DNA of 64,000 nt from the NCBI GenBank assembly GCA_018261955.1, contig JAGTRK010000002.1, forward strand, positions 1 through 64,000. Reading direction: 5' to 3'. The notes below the pieces were generated by a model. That model worked only from the letters and a program-made list of their open reading frames with translations, did not search any database and was not told the DNA's origin. A program made the position numbers and the translations under genes. The stretch is from Burkholderiaceae bacterium. GTDB lineage: Bacteria > Pseudomonadota > Gammaproteobacteria > Burkholderiales > Burkholderiaceae. Below are positions 19,360 through 27,519 of the stretch, one piece after another (position 1 is the first letter of the stretch; each line of letters opens with the position of its first letter).

Positions 19360-20641
19360 TACGACCAAGGACTTAATTGTTGCTTTGGATATTGGTACGT
19401 CCAAAGTCGTTGCTATGATTGCTGAGGTGTTGCCAAACAACGCTTTTAACGTCATCGGTATTGGACACCACCCATCACGCGGGATGCGCCGTGGTATGGT
19501 GGTCAACATTGAAGAAACCATTCAAACCATCCAATACGCGATTAAAGAAGCCGAGTTGCGCGCAGGTTTTAATGTGCGCAGCGTGTGCACAGGGATTGCG
19601 GGCAGTCACATCCACAGTTTCAATTCCAGCGGCATGGTGGCGGTTAAGGATGTTGAAATCACACAAAACGACATTGACCGTGTGCTCGATACCGCACGTG
19701 CAGTGAGCATTCCCGCTGACCAGCAAATTTTGCACGTCTTGCCGCAAGAATACAAAGTCAATGACCAAGATGGCATTCGCACACCGATAGGCATGACAGG
19801 GATGCGCTTGGAAGTCAAAGTGCACATCATCACGGGCTCAGTCTCTGCGGCACAAAATATTGTCAAATGTATTCGTCGCTGTGGTTTAGAAGTCTCAGAT
19901 TTGCGTTTGCAACCTCTGGCTTCAGCAGCAACCACCCTGACGCAAGACGAGCAAGAAATCGGTGTGGCTTTGGTGGACATCGGTGGTGGCACAACCGACA
20001 TTGCGGTGTTTACCGAAGGCGCAATTCGCCACACTGCAGTGATTCCCATTGCAGGTGATCAAGTGACCAACGACATTGCGATGGCGTTGCGCACACCGAC
20101 CATAGAAGCTGAAGAGTTAAAGTTGCGTTACGGCGTGGCCAAACAAGGCATGGTGCCGTCTGAATCGGTAATTGAGATTCCGGGTGTGGGTGACCGTGCG
20201 GCGCGCCGCGTGAAACGCCAATCACTCGCAGCGGTGATTGAGCCGCGCTTGGAAGAATTGTTTGTCTTGGTTCAGCGCAATTTGCAAGAGGCAGGCTTTG
20301 ATCATCTGATTGCATCGGGCGTGGTGCTCACAGGTGGCACAAGTTTGCTGCCTGGTATGACGGAGTTGGCAGAGGAAGTATTCATGAAGCCCGTGCGCAT
20401 TGCCCAGCCGATGTATGAAGGTAATTTAGCGGACTTGGTGTGCAATCCACGTTATTCAACCGTGATGGGTTTGCTCATGGCGGCGCGTGAGAAAAAAGGC
20501 GAAGTCGCTACCAGTCATATGGATGGTCATGTCGTGGGCGGTGGCTTTGGTCGTAAGAAAAAAACTGAGGGTTCAGGTAATGTTGGTAGTGGCAAGTCGG
20601 TGTTTAAAGCGATGCGCGACTGGTTTGTCAAAACATTTTAA
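19352..20641 (+). CDS. ftsA: Cell division protein FtsA
   Basis: Actin-like ATPase that tethers FtsZ to the membrane. Nucleotide-binding motifs are seen at the N terminus (ALDIGTSKVVAMIAEV) and near residue 204 (VDIGGGTTDIAVF), with the 1C domain in between. The C terminus ends in an amphipathic helix (VFKAMRDWFVKTF), the usual membrane-targeting tail. ATG 19352 has AGGTG upstream; GTG 19343 would add three residues. Confidence 0.95.
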   Translation: MNDTTKDLIVALDIGTSKVVAMIAEVLPNNAFNVIGIGHHPSRGMRRGMVVNIEETIQTIQYAIKEAELRAGFNVRSVCTGIAGSHIHSFNSSGMVAVKDVEITQNDIDRVLDTARAVSIPADQQILHVLPQEYKVNDQDGIRTPIGMTGMRLEVKVHIITGSVSAAQNIVKCIRRCGLEVSDLRLQPLASAATTLTQDEQEIGVALVDIGGGTTDIAVFTEGAIRHTAVIPIAGDQVTNDIAMALRTPTIEAEELKLRYGVAKQGMVPSESVIEIPGVGDRAARRVKRQSLAAVIEPRLEELFVLVQRNLQEAGFDHLIASGVVLTGGTSLLPGMTELAEEVFMKPVRIAQPMYEGNLADLVCNPRYSTVMGLLMAAREKKGEVATSHMDGHVVGGGFGRKKKTEGSGNVGSGKSVFKAMRDWFVKTF

Positions 20642-20674
20642 TGGTTTAAGTTGTTGTGGTTTGTAGTAAGAAGT

Positions 20675-20694
20675 GTGTCCGCTTGGACATTTTT
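20675..20694 (+). terminator. Weak attenuator-like hairpin between ftsA and ftsZ
   Basis: TGTCC and GGACA (20676-20680 with 20685-20689) pair around a GCTT loop and are followed at once by five Ts. The short stem suggests partial termination or an RNA processing site rather than a full stop. Confidence 0.4.
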
Positions 20695-20711
20695 AAAAAA
20701 GGGGAAATATT

Positions 20712-21983
20712 ATGAGTTTTGAAATGTTAAATGAAGCACCAAAAGGCACGATCATTAAGGTCGTCGGCGTGGGCGGTGCAGGTGGCAACGCGATTGAGCA
20801 CATGATTCGCAATCAGGTGCAGGGCGTTGAATTTATCAGTGCCAACACCGATGCGCAGGCTTTGAGCCAATCAACCGCGCAACACACCTTGCAATTGGGA
20901 GAGAGTGGTTTGGGTGCGGGGGCGAAACCCGAAGTCGGTCGTGCCGCGGCAGAAGAAAACCGTGAACGCATTGCGGATATGTTGCGTGGTGCGAATATGG
21001 TCTTCATCACTGCAGGGATGGGTGGTGGTACGGGCACGGGCGCGGCGCCTGTGATTGCTGAGATTTCCAAGCAATTGGGGATTTTGACAGTGGCCGTGGT
21101 CTCAAAACCATTTGAGCAAGAAGGCAAACGCCGCATGATGGTGGCCGAAGAAGGTCTGCGCCAATTGGAGCAACACGTCGATTCACTCATCGTGGTTTTG
21201 AACGAAAAACTCGAAGAAACCTTGGGTGAAGACGCCTTGCAACACGAAATGCACGAAGCGGCCGACGCGGTGCTCAACAACGCCGTGGCGGGGATTTCAG
21301 AAATCATCAACGTGCAAGGCAATATCAACGTCGACTTTAATGACGTGAAAACCGTGATGGGCGAGCAAGGCCGTGCGATGATGGGCTCGGGTACGGCTTC
21401 AGGGCCAGAGCGTGCGCGCATTGCGGCAGAGGAAGCGATTGCCAGCCCATTGTTGGATGGCGTGAACTTGGCGGGTGCGCGCGGTATTTTGATTAACATC
21501 TCCGCTTCGCGTGACACCCTCAAAGGGCGCGAAACCCGCGAAGCGACCAACTTGATTCGTGAGCGTGCGTCTGAAGATGCCACCATCATCATGGGCTTGG
21601 CGTATGACGAAAGTTTGGGCGACAAAATGCGTGTGACTGTGGTGGCAACGGGTTTGGGTGGCGCGCGTCGGGTTGAAACCGACAACGTCGCTACCCGCGT
21701 GTCAGCATCGGCCGAGTCTGCGCACCTTTATGTTGAACCAATGCCAATCGGCAGTGAGACGGCTGCACCTGCGGGCTGGGTACAAACAGGCGCGCCTGCG
21801 TCATCTGTAGAAACCGCGCCGCGCCGTCCTGTGTCTGTGCCGACCTTTGGTGATTACAATGAGTTGGACGTGCCTGCGTACGAGCGTCGTGCACAATTGC
21901 ACACAGCCCAACGCACGGTCAATGGTGAAAACTTCATTGAAGATTTGGATGTGCCGGCATTTTTGCGTCGTCAAGCAGACTAA
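20712..21983 (+). CDS. ftsZ: Cell division protein FtsZ
   Basis: Tubulin-like GTPase that forms the division ring. The GTP-binding signature GGGTGTGAAP is near residue 103, with NTDAQ and the T7-loop NVDFNDVKTVM also intact. A variable linker from about residue 330 leads to the conserved C-terminal peptide LDVPAFLRRQAD, which binds FtsA and ZipA-type partners. An AAAAAAGGGG ribosome site precedes the ATG. 423 residues. Confidence 0.98.
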   Translation: MSFEMLNEAPKGTIIKVVGVGGAGGNAIEHMIRNQVQGVEFISANTDAQALSQSTAQHTLQLGESGLGAGAKPEVGRAAAEENRERIADMLRGANMVFITAGMGGGTGTGAAPVIAEISKQLGILTVAVVSKPFEQEGKRRMMVAEEGLRQLEQHVDSLIVVLNEKLEETLGEDALQHEMHEAADAVLNNAVAGISEIINVQGNINVDFNDVKTVMGEQGRAMMGSGTASGPERARIAAEEAIASPLLDGVNLAGARGILINISASRDTLKGRETREATNLIRERASEDATIIMGLAYDESLGDKMRVTVVATGLGGARRVETDNVATRVSASAESAHLYVEPMPIGSETAAPAGWVQTGAPASSVETAPRRPVSVPTFGDYNELDVPAYERRAQLHTAQRTVNGENFIEDLDVPAFLRRQAD

Positions 21984-22009
21984 ATTTTTGCTTCAAGTGT
22001 GCTGTTAGG

Positions 22010-22049
22010 CGTGGTTTGCCTTGCGTCCCCTTCGCAAGAGCAAACCACG
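22010..22049 (+). repeat. Long hairpin after ftsZ
   Basis: Ten outer pairs (22010-22019 with 22040-22049) and six inner pairs (22020-22025 with 22033-22038) form a nearly continuous 16-bp stem with one bulged A and a 7-base loop. No T-run follows, so it is not a classical terminator; it may protect or process the ftsZ mRNA end. Confidence 0.6.
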
Positions 22050-22166
22050 TGCTTCATGCGCACTCAATGCACTTGGCAACACGGGTACGTGTGCCCCAAA
22101 GGTTTACCAGGTTTACCAAGTTTTACTCATAACAACTGCGAAAAGATGTGGTACATGTCGGTTTTC

Positions 22167-22203
22167 CCCCAGCACGCGCAAGCGTGGTGGGGTTTGTTTT
22201 TTT
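22167..22203 (+). terminator. Rho-independent terminator of the dcw cluster
   Basis: An 11-bp stem with one central G-G mismatch (22167-22177 with 22182-22192) is capped by a GCAA tetraloop and followed by TTTGTTTTTTT. It lies 48 bases before the lpxC ATG, so lpxC probably has its own promoter. Confidence 0.8.
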
Positions 22204-22250
22204 GCGGTATCATGATGCATCAACAGCGCAACCCCAACACGAACTGAACC

Positions 22251-23216
22251 ATGAAACCAAACAACCCCACCCCAGTCCGACAGAAAACCCTTGCACAAGA
22301 AGTTCAAACCACAGGCATAGGTTTGCATTCTGGGCGCAAGGTCAAACTCATTCTGCGCCCCGCGCCCGTCAATACGGGTGTGGTCTTTCGCCGCATGGAT
22401 GTTGATGCGAATTTGGACATCACCACTGCGGCGGAGCACGTGATTGATACCCGCATGGCAACCACCTTGGCCAATCCAAGCAATTTGGCCGCACGCGTTT
22501 TGACGATTGAACACTTGATGTCGGCCTTAGCGGGCTTGGGCGTGGACAATGTCATCGTTGAAGTCAATGCGCCCGAAATTCCCATCATGGATGGCAGTGC
22601 CACCAGTTTCGTGTATTTGATTACCACGGCTGGGTTGGTTGAGCAAGACGCATTGCGCCGTTTCATCCGCCTCAAGCAATCGGTGCAAGTGACTGAAGGT
22701 GATAAAATCGCGCGTCTTGACCCGTACTTTGGCTTTAAAACCCGCTTTGATATTGAGTTTGACCATCCTGCGATTGATGAAACGGGTACGCACTGCGAGG
22801 TGGATTTTACGGGCGATGCCTTTGTGCGTCAAATATCGCGTGCACGTACTTTTGGTTTTATTCAGGACGTGGAAGCCTTGCGTGGCTTGGGCTTGGCACA
22901 GGGTGGTAATTTGGCGAATGCAATCGTGCTGGATGAATACAAAATCCTCAACCCCGAAGGATTGCGCTATGGCGATGAGTTTGTCAAACACAAAATCCTC
23001 GATGCGATTGGCGATTTATACGTGATTGGCCATCCGATTTTAGCGTCCTACAGCGCGTATAAATCGGGTCATGCCTTGAATAATCTGCTGATTCGCGCGG
23101 TATTGGCGGATGCGGACAACTACGAAATCGTCACCTTTGACGATGTGCGCACTGCGCCAAGTTTCGCCCAAGTACATGGCGATGCCATGGTGGGTGCGGT
23201 CGCCGCAGTGGCGTAA
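22251..23216 (+). CDS. lpxC: LpxC, UDP-3-O-acyl-GlcNAc deacetylase
   Basis: Zinc enzyme of the committed step of lipid A synthesis. The zinc-site histidines are in [10 protein letters not shown] near residue 86 and in [11 protein letters not shown] near residue 244; GHALNN near residue 271 holds the catalytic-acid histidine. 321 residues, slightly longer than E. coli LpxC through extra C-terminal sequence. It lies behind ftsZ, the common order, but past a terminator. It converges on dinB with only three bases between. Confidence 0.96.
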   Translation: MKPNNPTPVRQKTLAQEVQTTGIGLHSGRKVKLILRPAPVNTGVVFRRMDVDANLDITTAAEHVIDTRMATTLANPSNLAARVLTIEHLMSALAGLGVDNVIVEVNAPEIPIMDGSATSFVYLITTAGLVEQDALRRFIRLKQSVQVTEGDKIARLDPYFGFKTRFDIEFDHPAIDETGTHCEVDFTGDAFVRQISRARTFGFIQDVEALRGLGLAQGGNLANAIVLDEYKILNPEGLRYGDEFVKHKILDAIGDLYVIGHPILASYSAYKSGHALNNLLIRAVLADADNYEIVTFDDVRTAPSFAQVHGDAMVGAVAAVA

Positions 23217-23219
23217 TCG

Positions 23220-24290
23220 TTACAACAAATCCAATTGCCCCACCTCATCAGGGGCACGCAAACGCACCCCCAAGCCGATGAGACGGATACTCCCCGTATG
23301 TTTTCGACAGGCGTTTTCTAACAATTGTTTGAAATGCGTTATCGAAACATCGCGTTCATTGACCTCCACCGTGCGCACTTTAAAGTCTGCCATGCGCAGT
23401 TTGACAAAGGTTTTGTGTACCAGAGGCAAGGCGCGGTTGCGCTCAATTCGACCAATTAAATCGGTGTGCAAAGCGGGCAGTTTGCCCACGCAGTCGCTAA
23501 ACCCATGTAAATCCTGCGCGTATGTGGTTTCAACGCTGATGGATTTGCGCACGCGGTTGCTTTTCACTTCTCGGTTGTCTATGCCGCGTGCCGATTGATA
23601 CAAAGCCGTTCCAAGTTTACCAAACTGCTCACGCAAAAAAGGCAGTTCGCGTGCGCGCACATCTGCGCAGGTGAATAGACGCAGTCGATGCATTTTTTCC
23701 GCCGTGCGTGGACCCACGCCAAATAATTTTTCGACGGGTAGTTGCGCGACAAAGGCATCCACATCTTGCGGGCGAATCACGTAAAGCCCATCGGGTTTGT
23801 GCCAATCGCTGGCAATTTTTGCGAGAAACTTGTTCGGTGCAACGCCTGCGGAGACCACCAAACCGGTTTCATTTTTAACCCGAGCGCGAATTTCTTGTGC
23901 CATCAAGGTGGCACTGCCCTGATGAGCGGAGCAAGCACTCACATCGACGTAGGCTTCGTCCAATGACAGCGGTTCGATTAAATCCGAGTATTCACGATAG
24001 ATGTCAAAGATGGCTTGCGAAGCCTGTTTATAACGTACAAAGTCAGGCAATACAATCACCAACTGTGGACACAGTTGCAATGCTCGTCGCGTCGGCATGG
24101 CCGAGCGCACACCGAAAGCGCGCGCTTCGTAGTTGCACGTCGCAATCACGCCGCGCCGATCCGCTGACCCACCGACCGCCAAAGGTATGCCGCACAGGGC
24201 AGGGTTGTCGCGCATCTCCACGGCGGCGTAAAAGCAGTCGGCATCAAAATGGATGATTTTGCGTTGGGTGGGTGCGGTGCTTGGATTCAT
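23220..24290 (-). CDS. dinB: DNA polymerase IV (Y family)
   Basis: Translesion polymerase. The catalytic acidic residues are in HFDADCFYAAVE near the N terminus and LSLDEAYVDVS near residue 105, with VGVAPNKFLAK-like VSAGVAPNKFLAK near residue 150; thumb helix-hairpin-helix and little-finger domains follow. The frame is open further upstream, but ATG 24290 gives the normal 356 residues and overlaps the ugpQ stop by four bases (ATGA). It therefore lies downstream of ugpQ in one transcript. No beta-clamp motif was checked in detail. Confidence 0.94.
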   Translation of the reverse strand: MNPSTAPTQRKIIHFDADCFYAAVEMRDNPALCGIPLAVGGSADRRGVIATCNYEARAFGVRSAMPTRRALQLCPQLVIVLPDFVRYKQASQAIFDIYREYSDLIEPLSLDEAYVDVSACSAHQGSATLMAQEIRARVKNETGLVVSAGVAPNKFLAKIASDWHKPDGLYVIRPQDVDAFVAQLPVEKLFGVGPRTAEKMHRLRLFTCADVRARELPFLREQFGKLGTALYQSARGIDNREVKSNRVRKSISVETTYAQDLHGFSDCVGKLPALHTDLIGRIERNRALPLVHKTFVKLRMADFKVRTVEVNERDVSITHFKQLLENACRKHTGSIRLIGLGVRLRAPDEVGQLDLL

Positions 24291-25126
24291 CGGTTCAATT
24301 GTTTGAGCATCACATCGGGCACGTTGGTGAATAAACCATCCACACCCCAAGCCATGAGTGTGCGTGCCTGCACCACATCATTCACCGTCCACACGCGTAC
24401 TTGCAACCCTTTTTGATGCGCTTGGGCAATCGCCTCTGATGTGGTGTCGTGTGCATCCAAGTGTAGGGCAGACAGTTGCACCGCGCTCATTGAGTTCATC
24501 AAAGGCTCGGTGTCGTGGTACAACGCAGTGCTGCGCAGATACGCCACGGCGATGTCGGGGCACAAATGCGCAAACGTTTCAATCGCCACAGGGTGAAAAC
24601 TGGAGACAATCAGGTGTTCTGCCAAATCGGTAATCTCTGCACGCAAGTGATCAATCACTTCGGCGGTGCGCCGAGCCATGCGCTTGGCTTCAATTTCAAT
24701 GGTCGATTCAGGCGCGCGCATCAAGACGGGATGACCGTTTGCATGGCGTTGATTCAACTGTTCGGGCGTGGCTTCGAGCAGCTCGGTTTTGAGTTCGATA
24801 TTGACCCAGCGTCCGAGCGGACGCGCACGCAACACCTGCGCCAAAGTCGGGATGCGCGTGCGCGCGTATGCGGTGGAAAAATGCGCACCTGCGTCCAATC
24901 TCATCAATTCCGCCGCATCGTAGTCTTGTACACGTCCCGTGCCATTGGTCAATTTATCTAAAGTATCGTCGTGAAAGACCACGACTTCGCCATCGCGCGT
25001 GCATTGCACATCCAATTCCACACCATGCGCACCCATAGACCACGCCAGTTCAAACGCAGGTAGGGTATTTTGTGGGCGGTAGGCCATCGCGCCACGGTGG
25101 GCGAAAATCAGCGGTGTTGGTGTCAT
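24287..25126 (-). CDS. ugpQ: Glycerophosphodiester phosphodiesterase
   Basis: Cleaves glycerophosphodiesters from phospholipid turnover into glycerol 3-phosphate and an alcohol. The GDPD-family triad is visible: FAHRGAMAYRPQNT at the N terminus, ELDVQ near residue 38 and FHDDTLDKLTNGTG near residue 51; IELKTE follows near residue 111 and the C end has the WTVND motif. There is no signal peptide, so it is cytoplasmic like UgpQ. 279 residues. It leads a two-gene unit with dinB. Confidence 0.9.
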   Translation of the reverse strand: MTPTPLIFAHRGAMAYRPQNTLPAFELAWSMGAHGVELDVQCTRDGEVVVFHDDTLDKLTNGTGRVQDYDAAELMRLDAGAHFSTAYARTRIPTLAQVLRARPLGRWVNIELKTELLEATPEQLNQRHANGHPVLMRAPESTIEIEAKRMARRTAEVIDHLRAEITDLAEHLIVSSFHPVAIETFAHLCPDIAVAYLRSTALYHDTEPLMNSMSAVQLSALHLDAHDTTSEAIAQAHQKGLQVRVWTVNDVVQARTLMAWGVDGLFTNVPDVMLKQLNR

Positions 25127-25272
25127 GGCGTGATAATTCCTGTGAATCAGTATAAAGGCTCATCGAAATGCGCCGCTGAAACCTCGAGAAAGTTTATTAA
25201 ACCATTGTACAATTATTGAACGACAAGGGGGATATTCAGCCCTAAAATCCTAAAACATACAGGAGACATCAC

Positions 25273-26052
25273 ATGGAGAGTATTGTTCACGCATTGCTGA
25301 TTATATTTAGTTTCGGGGCGTTTTTCATCATTGCGATGTGGGTGGAAAACAAGGTGCTGATTCGTCAAGGTAAAGAACGCTACGACCTACCCGAAACCTT
25401 GGCAAATATCGTCAGTTCGGTGTTGTACAAATCGGCGGATGCGCTGTACATCATCGTTTTTGTCGGTGCGATGGCGGCGTGGGTGCAAGCGCATGGCTTG
25501 CAACTGAACATCGAATACCACTGGTACACCTATGTGTTGATTTTCATTGTGCAGGATTTTTGTTTTTATCTGTTTCACGTGGTGGCGCACAAAATGCGCT
25601 TTGCGTGGGTGTCGCATAAAATTCACCACAGTTCCAAGCATTTTAATTTTGGCGTGGCATTGCGCCAGTCGCTGCTCGCGCCGATTCCATTGTTCAGCAT
25701 TGGCTTTATCATTTGGGCACCGTTTGCCTTTTTGGGTTTGGACATTGCGACGGTGGCGTTTATTTATGAGTTGAATCTGTTTTATCAATTTTGGATACAC
25801 ACGCGCACGGTCGAGCGTTTGCCCAAATGGTTTGAAGCGGTGTTCAATACACCGTCGCACCACCGCGTGTTGGGCACGTTTGTCGATGAGCGCGATGCGG
25901 GCGAAATTCTCTACGGTGTGAAATCTCGCCCTGTGTACAGCCACAATGTGTTTGTGATGGTATTTGAAGAACTCTTTGATTTGCTCAAAACCATCTGGCG
26001 CAACAAGGATATTCGTTACCTGTGGCACCATCCCGATTGGTCACCAAAATGA
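25273..26052 (+). CDS. Sterol desaturase / fatty acid hydroxylase family protein with internal deletion
   Basis: Membrane protein of the di-iron fatty acid hydroxylase superfamily, with four to five hydrophobic segments. The first two histidine boxes are intact: FCFYLFHVVAHKM near residue 99 and HKIHHSSKHFNF near residue 115. The third box normally reads HHRVHH followed by a DxNYGG-type segment. Here HHRV (196-199) runs straight into LGTFVDERD, so about 24 residues, including two histidines, are missing in frame. The length of 259 residues agrees with this loss. Strong AGGAG site upstream. It may be inactive or altered; substrate unknown. Confidence 0.85.
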   Translation: MESIVHALLIIFSFGAFFIIAMWVENKVLIRQGKERYDLPETLANIVSSVLYKSADALYIIVFVGAMAAWVQAHGLQLNIEYHWYTYVLIFIVQDFCFYLFHVVAHKMRFAWVSHKIHHSSKHFNFGVALRQSLLAPIPLFSIGFIIWAPFAFLGLDIATVAFIYELNLFYQFWIHTRTVERLPKWFEAVFNTPSHHRVLGTFVDERDAGEILYGVKSRPVYSHNVFVMVFEELFDLLKTIWRNKDIRYLWHHPDWSPK

Positions 26053-26123
26053 AATGGCACCAGCCATCCAAAATGATTGTGATGGCTTGCCGTGGAGGGG
26101 TATTGGTTCAAATGTCAGTAAGG

Positions 26124-26522
26124 TCAGTAAGCACTCGCATCGGGGATGGGCTCAACCAAAATTTCGCTACCCGCTTCATCGACATACACACAACGCAAAT
26201 TCACCACATCGGTGCGCCAGTAGCGCACGCCTGCATCGGCGGCTTGTTGGCAAAACGTCATGAAGTCGGTTTGCCCCTGTTGGTGAATCGCAATCGTGTG
26301 GCGCAAGGCCGCCGCGTCGCCGTGAGGCGCAACTTGTAAAGCAGGATACTTGGCAGGCGCATCCAGACGCTCGCCTATGCTGGCAACATACTCCGAATGC
26401 CCATCGCTGACGTAAAAATCATAATGCGCCATGCCCAATTTCAAGTCCTGCACGTAGCGTGGGAAGTCCGCGCCTGTTTTGACTTTAGCATGGGTTTTGG
26501 CGATTTGTTCAAGTGTAAACAT
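26124..26522 (-). CDS. DUF1398 family protein
   Basis: Protein of 132 residues resembling the YbcV-like DUF1398 family: it begins MFTLEQIAKTHAKVKTGADFPRY and has YDFYVSDGHSEY near residue 34. The function is unknown. An AAAGG site lies eight bases before the ATG. It follows the lipoprotein gene by 38 bases on the same strand and may be read with it. Confidence 0.8.
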   Translation of the reverse strand: MFTLEQIAKTHAKVKTGADFPRYVQDLKLGMAHYDFYVSDGHSEYVASIGERLDAPAKYPALQVAPHGDAAALRHTIAIHQQGQTDFMTFCQQAADAGVRYWRTDVVNLRCVYVDEAGSEILVEPIPDASAY

Positions 26523-26560
26523 GCTGAGCCTTTGTGTGCGTGGTGAATAATATGGCGCAA

Positions 26561-27355
26561 TTATTTGGCTTCAATCAGCTTAAATCGAGCCAGAGGAGCC
26601 ATGCGTGCTTTATTCAAAGACAAGGTATTGCCCGAAATCGTATAGTTGTCCACCATACCGAGTACTTTGGCCAATGCCGCTTCGTCCGCCATATTGTCAC
26701 ACGCCATCATGGTCGATGCCAATTGTTTGAAACGCAACTGCAACGGTTGCTTGATTTCATAGCCGCCAAACATCGTATTGCAACCTGCTTTGGCGGACAC
26801 TTGGTTTTTGTCCGACATCAACATCAGATAATGTGTCTCTGCCGAACCTTTGACCGCTTGACCTTGTAACTCAACCAATTGCCACTTTTTATCTTCGACT
26901 GGCATAGCCATCACCTTGGTTAAAACATAAAGAGGAGCCAAATCGCCTGTGATGCGTTGCCCTGCCAAGTCCAATTGAAACAACTGGTTTTCGCCGACTT
27001 GGTATTGGGTGGGCGTGGTGCTTGGATTGATACCGTTCAATCTAATCGCACTGCCTTGAGCATTCCAAGTGAACGAGCCGTTTTCTACGAATACTTTTTT
27101 ATCTTTGCCTAAATACTGAGTGCTCAGCGCGTAAGTACCATCGTCAGATAATTCCAATCGTGTGGCAATCCCTTCGCAATCGGCGCAAGGCATCACGCCT
27201 TTATAAGTGCCCTGCCAATCCAAAGCATTTTGCGAGGTGTGCATATCGGGGGGATTGTTTTGTGTGGGCGTTTGTGGTTGATTCATTGTCGAACATGCAG
27301 ACAAACTCATAACCATCACCATGGCAACACCAAGAGTTAAAAGAGAACGATTCAT
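26561..27355 (-). CDS. Lipoprotein with NlpE-like and META (HslJ-like) domains
   Basis: From ATG 27355, which has AAGGAG seven bases upstream, it has 264 residues. A signal peptide ends in the lipobox LSAC, so it should be a lipoprotein. Residues about 48-145 resemble the NlpE N domain (GTYKGVMPCADCEGIATRLEL, with the CxxC pair). The C half (about 155-264) is a META domain as in HslJ (NTMFGGYEIK, then a conserved Cys in MMACDN). The pairing suggests an envelope-stress or copper-related role by analogy with NlpE; this is inference. The longer frame to 27406 is unsupported. Confidence 0.85.
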   Translation of the reverse strand: MNRSLLTLGVAMVMVMSLSACSTMNQPQTPTQNNPPDMHTSQNALDWQGTYKGVMPCADCEGIATRLELSDDGTYALSTQYLGKDKKVFVENGSFTWNAQGSAIRLNGINPSTTPTQYQVGENQLFQLDLAGQRITGDLAPLYVLTKVMAMPVEDKKWQLVELQGQAVKGSAETHYLMLMSDKNQVSAKAGCNTMFGGYEIKQPLQLRFKQLASTMMACDNMADEAALAKVLGMVDNYTISGNTLSLNKARMAPLARFKLIEAK

Positions 27356-27519
27356 CGAAAGACTCCTTATAGTGTTAGTTGAGATAAAATTTAAACACTC
27401 AATCAAACCATGCTAACACAAGCGACCATCACAAACATGTATTCAAATAGCACAAGGCGGCCTCTTTGGAAGCCTCGTTCATGCAATATTGACGCATTCT
27501 GACTACTTTTTTAGCCCAA

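Noticed and set aside
20813-21685. 290-residue minus frame opposite ftsZ
   Set aside because: It lies wholly inside ftsZ, is biased in composition (Ser/Ala/Thr-rich) and has no recognisable domain or ribosome site; it mirrors ftsZ codon use.
23216-23220. Terminator between lpxC and dinB
   Set aside because: Only three bases separate the convergent stops and no hairpin with a T-run is visible there.
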